From NCBI GenBank assembly GCA_027405735.1, contig JAPEHQ010000001.1:1922001-1986000 (forward strand): a DNA stretch of 64,000 nt, given 5' to 3'. How positions within the stretch are numbered: the first letter of the stretch is position 1; every line of letters starts with the position of its first letter. The notes beneath the pieces are model-generated. The model was given only the letters and a program-made list of their open reading frames with translations. It did not search any database and was not told the origin of the DNA. Below, piece after piece: positions 37,501-49,705 of the stretch. This DNA comes from Mucor racemosus (taxonomy: Eukaryota > Mucoromycota > Mucoromycetes > Mucorales > Mucoraceae). Made by a program: the position numbers and the translations under genes.

Positions 37501-38208
37501 TCAAAACACTTATACTTGTAAGCAAATAAGTACAAGAAAGTAGCAGAAAATCATAAACCTTTGATTCTGGTATGAGTTGTTTTTATAATGGGCCACAATT
37601 ATTAGCCAAACAAATAGAAGACAATGCCATCCAATGGATACTTTCTGAATATTCGAAAAATACCAATTTTTGATGAAATTGATAAAACAAAATTTCATAA
37701 TAGATATGCTCAATTTTGTTTATTTAATTGATTAAAACGGCCAGTCATTTAGCAATTTTATATTTTGTTAGATAAAATATACAGTATGCCAGAAATTTTA
37801 AATTAATTAATTAAATTAAAAATCATCTTTAATTTGGTGCATTGTGGCCTTGAAAATTTTAATGGCAGGCCAACTTTCGAGCGCATCGTACTCGTAGTTA
37901 CCAAAAGGGAAGTATTTCAAGAATAGTAATTAAAGCACATTTATGCCAGTTTAACTGCTCGAGTGGCTAGTGCTCTTAACATATTGAAAACTGTACTTAT
38001 AACAGTTGCACTGTCTCAAAACTTTTATCAGCCTAAGTCTCGTATTAAGTAGAACCGAAAGAGAAGTATTACATGAGTAGTAATTTGCAAGATAGCGTGG
38101 AGTTCTTGGCACATGTGACGTGGAGGAGGGATATTGCCCTTCTTTATAAAGGCTACAGCAAATGCTGATTAGTATTCAGCTCCTTTTTAGCATTATTATT
38201 TATGCAAA
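37501..38208. other. Upstream region of the AP-4 epsilon gene
   Basis: No gene seen. The last 300 bp before the ATG are slightly richer in GC. A TATA box is not obvious. Confidence 0.4.
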
Positions 38209-41200
38209 ATGTCGCGTATACAAAACTATTTCAGTTCAGAATTTCTAGCTTCTGGTCTAAGTGCCGAATTCAATGATTTTATTACCAAAATTACACAAGC
38301 AAAAAGCAAAACAGTAATGGAATTTATATTTATATTAATGTTGTAGTGGTATCTAAATTTTTTCGTTAGGAAGAAGCTAGCCTTGCGACAGAAGAATTAG
38401 CAAAATTATCATCAAAAATGGGATCTCCTGATGTATCGTCAGTAAGTTGTTTATTAAATAATATAACAATGCTTTACTTATTGATTGAATCAACAACAGA
38501 CAAGGATGAGAGATTATATTATAAGATTAATGCATTGCTTTATGTTGGGGTATCCTGTAGATTTCAGCATAATTTACGCTATCATGGCATCTCAAAGTGG
38601 CGACACCGCACTCGATAGACGAGTTGGTAACTATATTGCAATTTTATCTCGGTAAACAACTTATATATATATATATCATTTGCATATTCTAGGATATCTT
38701 GCTTGCACTTTATTTTTGAAAGAGGATCATGAATTAGGAATCATGTTGATTAATACTTTGCAAAGAGATTTGAAGAGCCAAAACTACCTTGATAAATGTG
38801 CTGGTCTAAATGCCATATGCTACCTAGAACATACAGAGATGCTGAATAACGTTTTGGATTTAGTACTTCAGGCAATGGAATTTCCAAAGTAAGCGATTCG
38901 AATGTATGATACAAGTACGTTTTTTAAATCTAAATTTTAATAGACAAATTGTTCGTAAAAAAGCTGTGGTTGCACTTTATTTCCTATACGAGAGATCATC
39001 AGTTGATATAGAACGAATTGAACCTGCATTAAGAAAAGCATTAGAAGACAAGGATTCGAGTGTTGTATTCTGTGCTTTACCAGTATGGAAAAATATTCTT
39101 TTAGAACATGCGTCTAAATTTGAAGATATGTTGCCTACATTTCATGCGATTCATAGACAAATCTTGGAAAAAAGGATCCACAAATCATTTATGTATCATG
39201 GTGTATATGCTCCCTGGGCGCAAATGGAGTGTTTGGAAATATACAAAATATACCGAGATTTGAATATAGGGTATATATTTGATGTCATTGTTTTTATAGA
39301 TTAGTTGAAGACTCATTTGAATATTGTGATAGGTCTCCCAGAGATTTCTACAATATAATAATAGAATGTCTTCAATGCGTAGAAAAGAAAGTGGATGCAG
39401 CATTTGGTACTCATAAATATGCTTGTCAAATAGAAATTGGTCTAACTGTTCAACAAAGCTATTGATTTAGAATGCGTCAAATTACTCGCCTCCATGGATT
39501 CGCTTTTATTGGGTACATTATCGGTACCTGAGGAGAATCCATTTCAGGTGCTGGTTCCTTTTTTAAACTCATCAAATCACAATTTGAAGTATTTAGGGTT
39601 ATTAGGAATGTCATTTATAGATGAAAGCTTTTGGAAAAAGAATTGGCTGGATGGCACATTATTAGCGAATATTATCGAATCATCTTATGACGATCATACC
39701 ATTATTACACAATCTATAGAAAATTTGGATGTCATTGTAGACGAAAATATACTCAGAAATGTAGCACCTAATTTGGTTGAAGCGTTGTCTCGTAATTATG
39801 ACAACAAGCAATGCAACACTACTGTAGCTTATTGGCTAATCAATCGTATAATCGAATATAATGCAGAACCTGATGCCTGGTTTGTAGAAAACATTTTGGT
39901 TGCTTTGGCTGAATCGAGAAAAAATTTGGATAATGATTATATAGAATCAAAATGTAGCTTACTGAAGAACGGTTAGATTTATTTCGTATGTGAAAATTCA
40001 TGCAAAATTTACAGTGTATTGTGCATATAGGGTTGATGGAAAACGTAGATGTGACCAGCACAAGAGAAGCTGCTGTCAATACATCGTATGATTTGTTAAA
40101 AAAGACTAATTCTGAGGATAGATATTCACCATTCTTAGTGCAGCTCGTAATTTGGGTAGGTGATTTTGCATATACTTAATAGTGAATATTACTAAAAAAA
40201 ACTTGTAGATACTCGGTGAAAATGGATATTTATCATCAAAATATTCTGATCTAGATATAATGAAGCAATTACAAAAATGGATTCAACTCGTACAGGGTAA
40301 CGAAATAAGCTTACAGTTGTAAAGAGGTAATTTTTTAATGCGAAATAGACGAGTATTTACAGACATGTGGTCTGCAAGCTATCAAACGATGCATAATGCG
40401 TAGCAATAAATGGTTATCAGGATTAGAAGCCATTTTGAAGCAGTACAAAAGGTCACCTGTACCTGAGAAACAAGAAGTATGTATACTATTTTAGGACTTT
40501 TTGAACACATGGGGCACGGTTACTTACACACGTTGCATATAGGTTTCGAGAGAATTACTTGATATTATATCTGATGATAGCTTTGAAAAAGAGTTTCAAG
40601 AAATTTCACCACCTACAGCAGAGGTAGATTAAGAATCAGAAAGAGTATTTAGATCACATTTGTTAATTTTCATCAGTTATCTGCAAATCCTAATCGACCG
40701 AAAACTATTGGAAAATACAACACAGGTACTACCGAAGATGATAAATGTAAGTTCTACAATTGATAGCAAATATTTCATTGAACTAAACACATAAAAAGAT
40801 CTTATTAATGCGCCTCGAAAAGCAACAAAATACCAGCACTCTTCAACAAATACAAGCAGTGACTCAATCCATGTAAGAATTATATCACTTTATCTCAAAA
40901 CTTGTTGTTCATAACTTGCAACATCTAAAAATAGCTAAAAACAAAGACCTCCACTAGTGCCCACTCTCCTATAGGTAAAGTCTATTATATTTGTATCACT
41001 CTTGTAAAACTAACAAATTATCCCCATCAATTCTTTCATATTATAATAGCTAGTATTACAACAGAGGTGACATGAAAAAATATTGCCATTATTAAACGAT
41101 TTCTAATTTTACGTAATAGACTGATCTTGTGTCTAGTTTAATTGATCTTGAATTACGGGACGATGATGATGACGATGATATACTATCAACAAAAGAATTT

Positions 41201-41473
41201 GGACGGCTGTGGGTGCAATGTGCAGTGGAAGAGAAACGTAAATTCGAATGCTCAATTACTCGATGCGATAAATTGGCCAGAAAGTTGAGTAAATCATGGC
41301 AAATACGCATAATTCAAGTTATTGGACAAGAGTTTATTGCGGTTGATGGTGATAATTCGAATAGGATTTTGATCCATGTTGCCATGCTACCAAATCACCA
41401 ATTTGAATTGACTTTGAGGTCAAATCAAAGTATGCAACAAGTAGCTCGATTTCTATCAAAAAGGCATTTGTAA
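38209..41473 (+). CDS. AP4E1: AP-4 adaptor complex subunit epsilon
   Basis: Sixteen exons (38209-38313, 38370-38441, 38500-38626, 38693-38888, 38944-39270, 39333-39406, 39459-39971, 40031-40155, 40209-40296, 40349-40476, 40543-40623, 40677-40746, 40799-40872, 40935-40974, 41050-41066, 41120-41473) give 796 aa, shorter than human AP4E1. The adaptin trunk is clear: RRVGYLACTLFLKEDHELG, LINTLQRDLKS, IVRKKAVVALYFLYE, YHGVYAPWAQMECL, NHNLKYLGLLGMSF, LVIWILGENGYLS. The end (KEFGRLWVQ... IRIIQVIGQEF) matches the AP-4 epsilon appendage (DFGKLWLSF... LHIIEIIGNEG), which separates it from gamma, alpha and delta adaptins. AP-4 forms coats at the trans-Golgi network. The linker before the appendage is short and acidic (DDDDDDD). 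The apparent stop at about 39475 disappears when a 52-nt intron (39407-39458, with a CTAAC branch site) is removed. Confidence 0.92.
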
Positions 41474-41976
41474 ATCAAAAGCCTTTAAATGGACGATTTC
41501 TTTATTTAGATACCAATGTACTTTTACTGATCAACAATCATGTATGTCTTCAACATTGACAACATTTCGTATCTAAAATAGGGGGTAAAATTCATGTTTT
41601 TTTTTTTTTACAAAAAGGCGTAATTACATAATAAAGCCCTTTGATGCTGTATATACTGCTGTTCTTTTTCTTCCTTTTTATATATAGAAGAGAAAAAATA
41701 TAGTGATGAACTCCTATTTTTTAATTAATTGTTCGTACAACGTGAACCCATTGATGCCTTCTTATTTTATGTTTGTGATTTTATTTTGTATATAGAATAT
41801 TTTCATATAGGAAAACAAGGTTAAATAAACTGTTGAAAAAAAGAAAAAAAAAAAGGAATAAAATGGAATGAAACAATGGAGGTAGATGATAATATAAAAA
41901 TATGTATAAAAAATAATAATATAGAAATATTCATATCAGAAATATCATATATATAAATGGTTTAACAATTGACAGA

Positions 41977-42689
41977 TCATTTTTGACGATTATCACCATA
42001 TAAATTTGTTGTTCCCTAAGCAAAAAAAAAGTGTGTGAGTTTCTTAAAAAGTACCCCAAAATTCTTAAACTTACCATAGAAGGTGATGCATTCATAGATC
42101 CGTTTTCCATTGAAGCATCTGGAGCATTTAAACAAGATTGAATCAAATTTTTACCTTCTGGTTTTGTAACTAATGGTTGCAATTTGGGTGTAGTAAATGT
42201 ATAGACTAACCCTGTTTCAGATACAACAAGCAATAAAACTTGAGTACCAGTTAATGTACTCAGTTCATATGCCTTTTATTTCATATAAATCAAAGGTCAG
42301 TTTAACGCGGCAAAATCAACCATTACTGCACTCTCTTTTACCTTCTTCATGATACCAGCCTTTCTTTTTGAAAATGTAATATGACGTCTCGTTTTATCCT
42401 CGATATATTCAATCTTAATCTTGCGACGGCCTGATCTTCTTTGAGGTTTCTTTTCATCTTCATCTAATTCATCATCATCAAGACCATCTTGACCATTATC
42501 CATAATTAATTGTGCTTGTGGTTGTGGTTGTTGCTGTTGCTGTTGTCTTGGTATTTGTCTTGTTGGTAATGGTGATGTCTGTTGATGTTGCTGCTGCTGT
42601 TGTTGTTGTTGTTGATGTTGCTGCTGCTGCTGTACCATATAAGCTTGTTGTTGCTGATTTGGCGATGGATAATAACCAGTGGATTGCAT
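41977..42689 (-). CDS. MCM1: MADS-box transcription factor, Mcm1/SRF type
   Basis: Three exons (42689-42342, 42272-42075, 42015-41977) give 194 aa. A Gln-rich N-terminus (Q/H repeats to about residue 70) and an acidic stretch (DDDELDEDEKK) precede the SRF-type MADS domain: GRRKIKIEYIEDKTRRHITF, SKRKAGIMKK, then across the intron AYELSTLTGTQVLLLVVSET and GLVYTFTTPKLQP. This is the type I SRF/Mcm1 class, which binds CC(A/T)6GG-type sites as a dimer with cofactors. The last exon is only 12 codons plus stop. The 5' 'ttgaatag' just before the ATG could be the acceptor of a 5'UTR intron. Confidence 0.93.
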
Positions 42690-44409
42690 TATAAATCTAT
42701 TCAAAAAAAGAGAAATTAAAAAATTGATTATATATGGTAATGCAATAAAAAAGTAACATTTACAGTAATAGCTTATTTTAGATAGAGTCCGTGTTTATAC
42801 TTGTTTTGGGAAGAAGAGAAAGAAAGAGTAATAAAACAAGAAAAAAGGAAAAAACTTCGTTAAATAAAAAGGAATAGAGAAAAAAAAAAGGGGGGGAAAC
42901 AACAAATTGAAATGAGCCTGGGCAAACTTAAAAAAAGGGGGAGCATTTATTTCACCAGGAAATTCTCATGACTATATAACATCACATTGGAACTAAACAT
43001 TTCAAATGCAGGAATACATTATATATTGTTTGTTTTTAATTATGTTTACAAATTAAAGGAAAACAAAAGCAAAATCATATACTCGCTTATTACATCTGCA
43101 GATTGCACGCTTTGTATACAAAATACAATAATGAATATAATCATTAGCTTGTCGAGTTGGTGTAACCAGTAAAACAGAAGAAATCTGTTACGCCATTTGT
43201 CCCTATCAGAGATCTGTTATTCTAAATTTGCTTTTTTTACAGAGAAAACCCACACAAAATTTGCTTGAAATCATTACTTTAAGTTTATTAGATTCACGTA
43301 GTAAATTTTGAATGGATAAAAAGCAGGTTTAATTTTGTGACAAAAACGCAAGGAAAGGTATCTAAAAAGGCACATATGCAGCGGTATTTGCAACATTAGC
43401 AACTATTGGCTAATCAATTTACAGCAACATTAGAAGGCAGACTTATCTTTTTTCAAGATTTTGCTGGGTGAGCTTGCTTCAAATTTCGCTGCAAACCAAG
43501 ATATTGAATACATTTTAATCTTCTTTTGACATGTGAATAATATGCATGTTATAGAACTACTTCTCTCTCTTGTTTAAATCTATCTTTAGTTCGATTCTTC
43601 TAAATCTTATATCTCTACTAAAATTGCGTTTCTTTTGGAATTCAGTGGGAAGTGCTTGCGATTTGGTTTATGTGTAATATACCATCTTTTTCACGGATAA
43701 AGGAAATAAAAAATATGCAGCAATAGCTAGTGATTTATTATTTGATAAAGTAGCAATAATGTTTATTGATTACGTGCAATAAGCTATAAGATACAAATAT
43801 ACCAATTTATCGTTAAAAAATGGCATTTCGTATGCAGAATATTTCAAAGGAAATGGAAGATACAACTTTACATTTATAATAAAATAAGCTCAAGTTTTGA
43901 TGTTCTAATATAGGCACGTATCAAAAAATCAAATGACTTTTTTTAGTTTGCTTTTTCGCTATCATATCATATATTTTAAAATCCTCGGTAGTTATGTAAA
44001 GAATGTCTGGAAGTATTAGAATAGCCTTTGCTGTTAATTATCTATCAGAATTAAGAGTTACTGAATTACCAATTTAGAACATCTGTCAAACCGTGATGTT
44101 TAACATGCAAATCAGACAATGCTATTTTCCATGTGTCTATCATCATGCTACTATTAAATTGCAGAAGCACGATTCCATTATATTCATACAATATCCATAT
44201 TTTTATTCTAGTTCTACGATCTCACATATAATATACTCGTCCAACTAGTATATAAACTCTCTCTATAGACTCATAACAAAACGATAAGTTTTCATTTGAA
44301 TAATTCCATTCGTTTAACTTTCGATGTATCAGCTACTGTATCCTAAGGTTAAGCTTTTGTCGTTGAATTTGTTCCTTTACGGAACAATTTTTCATAACAA
44401 AATATAATT
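42690..44409. other. MADS promoter and empty repeat-island DNA
   Basis: The first 300 bp upstream of the MADS gene are purine-rich, with an A9G8-type run near 42880-42897. Further on there is no gene. At 44089-44112 lies 'tgtcaaaccgtgatgtttaaca', an imperfect inverted repeat sharing the half-site of the 5778 palindrome. Confidence 0.4.
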
Positions 44410-46140
44410 TTTTATTGAAGCTAAACGGTTACACTCCATAATCATAAATTGCTTTTTCAAAGCAATAAGAATAATATATTCATTTTATAAATTTCCGTCT
44501 AATTTGAAAAAAGTTGAATTCTATAATTGACGAGCTCTACTAACTAGCTCTGATATACTCAGAAAACGTTACACGCAACAAGTTAAAATGAATTTTGTAT
44601 TTTTTCTGTAGATATCTGATATCTGAAGCAAAATTTAAATTTTTCAAAAATTGAATTTTCATAGTTTTCAATCTTCAAAACCAGAGCATGCCCTTTTTTC
44701 TATAACTAACCTCATACTTAACATTTTTTGAGATATACCTTAGACACTGCTAAACGGATATGGATTGGCCGCATTATGCTACCTATTCCAAAAATTATTT
44801 TGTATCCCACGAAGGACTCAAAAACACTTAAAACACCCTATTTTTTCCTTGAAAACTGAGACTCACTTTTCATCTCTGCTCTACTTTTTTTCCTTTAAAT
44901 AAAACAAGAAAAAAATTATATGCCAATGTACCTGAGATGCTTAATTTTAATTCAAAAACGAGTATCCAGAAATGTCCTATTTTTTGCAGTTGTTATAACT
45001 TTTTTAGTGTTAATGTTTCAGATTTTTACATATATTTCGCTGGTAAAAATTGAAAACTTTGAGTATACATACCTCTGCAAACAATCAAGTTATACTAACA
45101 CTTTTTAATAATAAAAATTACTTGTTTTAAGGCACTCTATAACATATTTTGGTTTAAAAAAGTTCTGAGCACTTTATTTTTTTTTTCATTTTTTGACATT
45201 TTTTGTAATGAGTCAAACATTTCAGTTTCATTCATGCAAAACCTTGCCTCATTCCTTATACAAATGCTACAAGGAAATCATTACATGATCCCTTGTAGAT
45301 TTATCCGTCTTGTTACACTCCCTTTACTTTTATTTATTCACTAATAAATATCGAATTTACAAATAAGAACACCAACCTTCATCAATCCAGTGATCACCAA
45401 TTTATAATAGCAAGAATAATATCTATAAGCATATTATCCGCCTTGTTGTTAGTCCAAAATTACAGATCATTACATTTTTATATTCGATTTCAAAATATTT
45501 GTTAAATTGGGCAGTGTTTTTCTTACATTCATGTCATTAACCTCGTTGAGCTCTCTTGTACCCAATTTAGTTTTTTTCGAAATATTAATTTTTCGTGGAG
45601 ATATCCTCAAAAATGTATATAAAGAAATACCTTCGTTTCTAGCTTCAATTTTTCCCTGTATACCCTCATCCCAAATTCTGAATTTGAAAATGCTTTTGAT
45701 AAAAATCTTGCTTTCTCTACAAAAAATGCAGCTAGAAGGTTCAGCAATAGCTAGATCGATAGATAATATTGCAATGCATTATTTCCATTGCTTATATATA
45801 TGAAATATGCTTATAAAAAGTGATACGGATCTTCAAAAAACCTCTAAAATATCAATCGTATTTTAAGCAAAATTCAATGCAAAACATTTGTCTAAATTTT
45901 GTTTTGATGGATGCAGAATTTAAAACTGTACAAAAAACATTTAAAATGCTAGTTCAATTTACTTTGCAGTTCATGAGCTATTAAACAATTTTGTTTTTGA
46001 ATCGTGTTTCAATCATTTTTTTAAATCAATTTTGGAACCCAGATGGCATAGATTTTAAGCTGTAATATGAACTTTTATTTTGATTATCTGAACGGAAAAT
46101 TAACATTTTTCACTGAAACAAAAAATACAGAGTAGATTTC
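44410..46140 (+). repeat. Dispersed repeat R1, near full-length copy interrupted by a solo LTR
   Basis: Same order of blocks as 35950-37500. Continuity is broken at 'gacattttt' by the LTR at 45204-45474 and resumes at 'atttcaaaatatttgttaaattgg'. Coding potential is absent. Confidence 0.85.
45204..45474 (+). mobile_element. Solo LTR (271 bp) inserted in R1, target duplication TTTTT
   Basis: Ends TGTAATGAG...ATCATTACA, with TTTTT at 45199-45203 and 45475-45479. Other R1 copies (63860, 36710) read straight through this point. The low complexity of the duplication weakens that one point, but the R1 interruption is independent evidence. Confidence 0.85.
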
Positions 46141-46163
46141 AGTTGGATGTGAAGTGAACGAAG

Positions 46164-46438
46164 TGTGATGATCTGTAATTTTGGACTAATAACGAAGGTG
46201 GATAATATGCTTATAGATATTATTCTTGTTATTATAAATTGATGATCACTGGATTGATGAAAAAGATTGGCGTTCTTATTTGTAAATTAGATATTTATCA
46301 GTGAATAAATAAAAGTAAAGGGAGTGTAACAAGACGGATAAATCTACAAGGGATCACGTAATGATTTCCTTGTAGCATTTGTATAAGGAATGAGGCAAGG
46401 CTTTGCATGAATGAAATTGAAATGTTTGACTCGTTACA
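46164..46438 (-). mobile_element. Second solo LTR of the same family, opposite orientation, target duplication CGAAG
   Basis: Reverse complement begins TGTAACGAGTC and ends GATCATCACA, about 90-95% identical by eye to 45204-45474. It is flanked by perfect CGAAG copies at 46159-46163 and 46439-46443. The two LTRs face each other 0.7 kb apart and have different target sites, so they are two separate insertions and not the ends of one element. Confidence 0.9.
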
Positions 46439-46724
46439 CGAAGCTTGATTCCCATCATAAAATGCCTAAATTGAATGCCATCTCATTGGAACCATGTTAT
46501 CACTTATCAAAGATACGACTTTATAGTAATAATGAACAATTGCATGAAGATAAATAGCAAGGATATAATACTCGAATAAGAGATGTTAAGATACTAAAAT
46601 AATGTGGAGCATCCCAAATAAAACATAAAAAGTATATGTTTATTAAGTAGAACAAGTAAGAACTGATCTGAAAGAATGATTGATAAAATATATTTAAAGC
46701 GCCGTCCTTGATCCACCAAATCAA

Positions 46725-48017
46725 TAGCTAGTGACCGCAATCGAGCAGTGTGAGCAAAAACAAGCGAGCGAGCCGTGTGCTCGGGCTCGCTTGAATTGCA
46801 CTTTTTTTTAGGTTATTACTTGCTTTAGCTTGCTTGATTAAATTTTTTTAGCAATTTCCTGCTTGGCGCTCGAAGAAAGCATTGAAAGTAGCGTTCGCAA
46901 AATGACCGAGCCCAAGCGAGCACAAGCAGTTTCAGCAAGCATTTTCCGAGTATAAAATATCTGAAAGTTATTCGACGAGCAAGCCTGAGCCTAAGCAATG
47001 ACTCATCGAGTAGCTACATATCAAGCATTTTCAGTTTTGAAAGCAAGCAACCAAGTATAAATCAAGTATTAACTAATTTTCCAGAAAGTCAAGCAAGTTG
47101 TGCACGAGCATACTGTATAAGCAAGTGAGCAAATCCAAGTGCAAGCGCAAGTATTATACTATATATTTTCAGTCTAATATTGGTTTAAAATATGATAAAT
47201 TTTGACATTTTTAAAGCTAATAAATTACGTAAATTAAATAAATTTTCCCTGTATTACACGCTTCTTGCTTACTTGATTTGAGAGCAGGTAATAAGCAAGC
47301 AGGTTTACATGCAAGTAAACATATTTCAATTTAAAACACCTCGAGCAAGCATATAAGCAATCATACAAGCAAGCATACAAGCAATCATATAAGTAAATTT
47401 TTAATGTTTTTGTCGAGCGCCAAGCAGGAAATAGCTAAAAAAAAAAAATTAATCAAGCAAGCCAAAGCAAGTAATACCCTGAAAAAAGCGCAATTCAAGC
47501 GAGTTCAAGAATAGGGCTCGCTCGCTTGCTTATGCTCGCACTGCTCGATTGCGATCGCTAATTGAAAGCTTGCTTGTATGCTTGCTCGAATTGTTTCAAA
47601 TTGAAATAGGCTTGCTTGCGTGTAAACCTGCTTTCTTGCTCGCATTCAAATCAAGTAAGCAAGCATGTAACGCAGGGAAAATGTATTCAATTTACGTAAT
47701 TTTCACTTTAAAAATGTCAAAATTCATCACATTTTGAGCCAGTATTAGGATGAAAATATATAGCACCATGCTTGCGCTTACACTCAGATTTGCTCGCTTG
47801 CTTATATGCTCGTACTCGACTTGCTTGACCTTTTGAAAAATTAGATAATTCTTAATCTATGCTTGCTTTTAAAACTGAGAATGCTCGATATGCAACAGCT
47901 CGACGAGCCGTTGCTTAGGCTTGGGCTTGCTTGAGTAACTTTCAAATATTTTAGGCTCGGCAAATGCTTGCTGAAATTGCTTGCGCTCGCTTGGGCTCGG
48001 TCATTTTGCGAACAACG
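46725..48017. repeat. GCAAGC-rich interlocked inverted repeats (order A-B-A'-B')
   Basis: Segment A (about 46725-46875) pairs in reverse complement with A' (about 47400-47565): both read GCAATCGAGCAGTG, then AAGCGAGCGAGCC, 'tattacttgct' and 'cctgcttggcgctcga'. Segment B (about 46893-47396) pairs with B' (about 47566-48017): 'gttcgcaaaatgaccgagcc', 'tcgacgagc', 'caagcgcaag', 'caaatcaagtaagcaag'. The words GCAAGC/GCTTGC and CGAGC/GCTCG recur tens of times. Much richer in GC than its surroundings. No long frame, no recognised transposase and no clear target duplication. Confidence 0.85.
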
Positions 48018-48372
48018 CTGGGGAAGGCACATCTTCTTTGAAGATTTCACATAATTCAACTCAATGCTGGAGGAGAACATTTTAAATCTATCTGAAACCT
48101 ACTTTTTTACGATTGCAAAAAATTGTTAACAAAAACCCTATCTCGGCGAATTCGATTCTAATAACTTCCAACTTTACATGAGCGTAGGTATACATCCTTG
48201 GCACAATGATCTCAAAGGACACCTTCTGTAACCCACTATGTGCCGAGAAAATTATTGCCAAAATGTACTTGTAGTTCTCTGCGCCTTTTTATTGAAAACA
48301 ATTAAAAATACGAACTCTATATGAATAATAATCTAAATAAGCTGCCACTCTACACATGAATATAAGTATAAT

Positions 48373-49077
48373 TGGAGTAAATTACGAAGTTATTTACTAA
48401 AATAAAAAAAATATAAAAAACAAAAGCGCTAAAGTTTTTATTACAAAAGATTTCTGAAGAGTTAAAATAATTGAAAAGTATGAGGGTATTTATAGTGATT
48501 TGGAGAACTTGGATACCATCAGATTTGAATGGATGTATATTTAGTAATCTTCCAGTTTTGAGTACATTTTTGTTGATTTAATATTTTAAGGGGTAAATTG
48601 TGTAGAGCATTGACCATAAGGGATCGTATGTCAAGTGTGACAATATCGACCTTTTGGGAAATGGTTGTTTTGTTTATTTCTGTTATATCTATTTTATGTA
48701 ACCTTGATTTTTAAGGGGTAGTTTTTATATGCTTGAATCTTATTTATATTGATAGTGCAACTTCGATATAGATGAGTAGTTGACTAAATTGATATCTTTG
48801 TTTATTATCATTATTGATTTGGATAGAATCCTGTTTTGATATATATGTCATTTGTGTAATTGATTGCGCCGTGATCAAGGGTGCTATCATCTACACGACA
48901 TGTATGGTTCAAAAAGGGTATTTCATATTTTTAGCATGCGTTTGTTATTGTGTTCAATTGAAGCGTTTGTTTATTATTGTTGTTCACATTTCAAGTGGCA
49001 TCATATCTTATGAGCAACACTTGGAATTTAGGTTGTTTTATTTTTATCAAGCGTTTTTAGTATGTAATTCCACTGCA
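48373..49077 (-). mobile_element. Solo LTR, second copy of the 18003-18726 family
   Basis: Near-identical over about 700 bp to 18003-18726 and in the same orientation. Ends TGGAGT...ACTGCA. Flanks ATAAT and ATGAT agree at four of five positions, so an old target duplication is likely. Confidence 0.8.
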
Positions 49078-49087
49078 ATGATGATGA

Positions 49088-49705
49088 GTAGATACTAAAA
49101 TTATTCCAAATATCAGCTTCCATGGGCTATTGTGCATTCGGTAAATTTGAACAGCAAGTTGCTTACCTGCTATTTGCATCTATTAAGGCTAGTAAGCCCC
49201 CCAGTTCTTGCTGAATATGAATACAAATGACCTCCCGTTGCAATAGTAGGTACTTATAGTGTTAATTCACAGAGTTGCAAAAGGTTTAGCCTCCCCGAGT
49301 TGCTGTGGAAATGCAGAAACGAAAACTCGTACTTATTTGGACTATTTTGTATGGATTGTTTCAGATCTTTAAAATTTTTATAAAATCAAATAATGATTCG
49401 AAATTGAATTTTGAAGCTGCACTTAATACGCAGTAGGTGTACGGTTACTGTAACATATCTTAATTTTATTAGCTAACAGCTGTTTTTGAAGTATTTCTGC
49501 ACACGTTTTTGAAAAAAAAAAAAAACTCTTTCACTGCTTAAAAAAACTAAAACCACCGGAAAAATTCTGAAAAGCAATGAATATTGACCCAAATGGGCTG
49601 AAATCTTCAAAGTATATACTACAGTTGTAACATTATTCAGAACTATAATTTGAGTATCACATTAATTTGCTGGTTAAATTGTAAGGATCAAACGCCCACT
49701 TTTTT
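49088..49705. repeat. Repeat R4, copy 2
   Basis: Counterpart of 20446-21050, directly following the LTR. Moderately diverged, no coding frame. It carries an A12 run at about 49515-49527. Confidence 0.8.

Noticed and set aside
39459..39480. Apparent premature stop in AP-4 epsilon
   Set aside because: Removing the 52-nt intron 39407-39458 (CTAAC branch site, AG end) restores the frame and the family sequence AIDLECVKLL.
45204..46438. Single foldback (long-TIR) transposon
   Set aside because: The two arms have different target duplications (TTTTT and CGAAG), and R1 sequence is continuous around the first. They are two solo LTR insertions.
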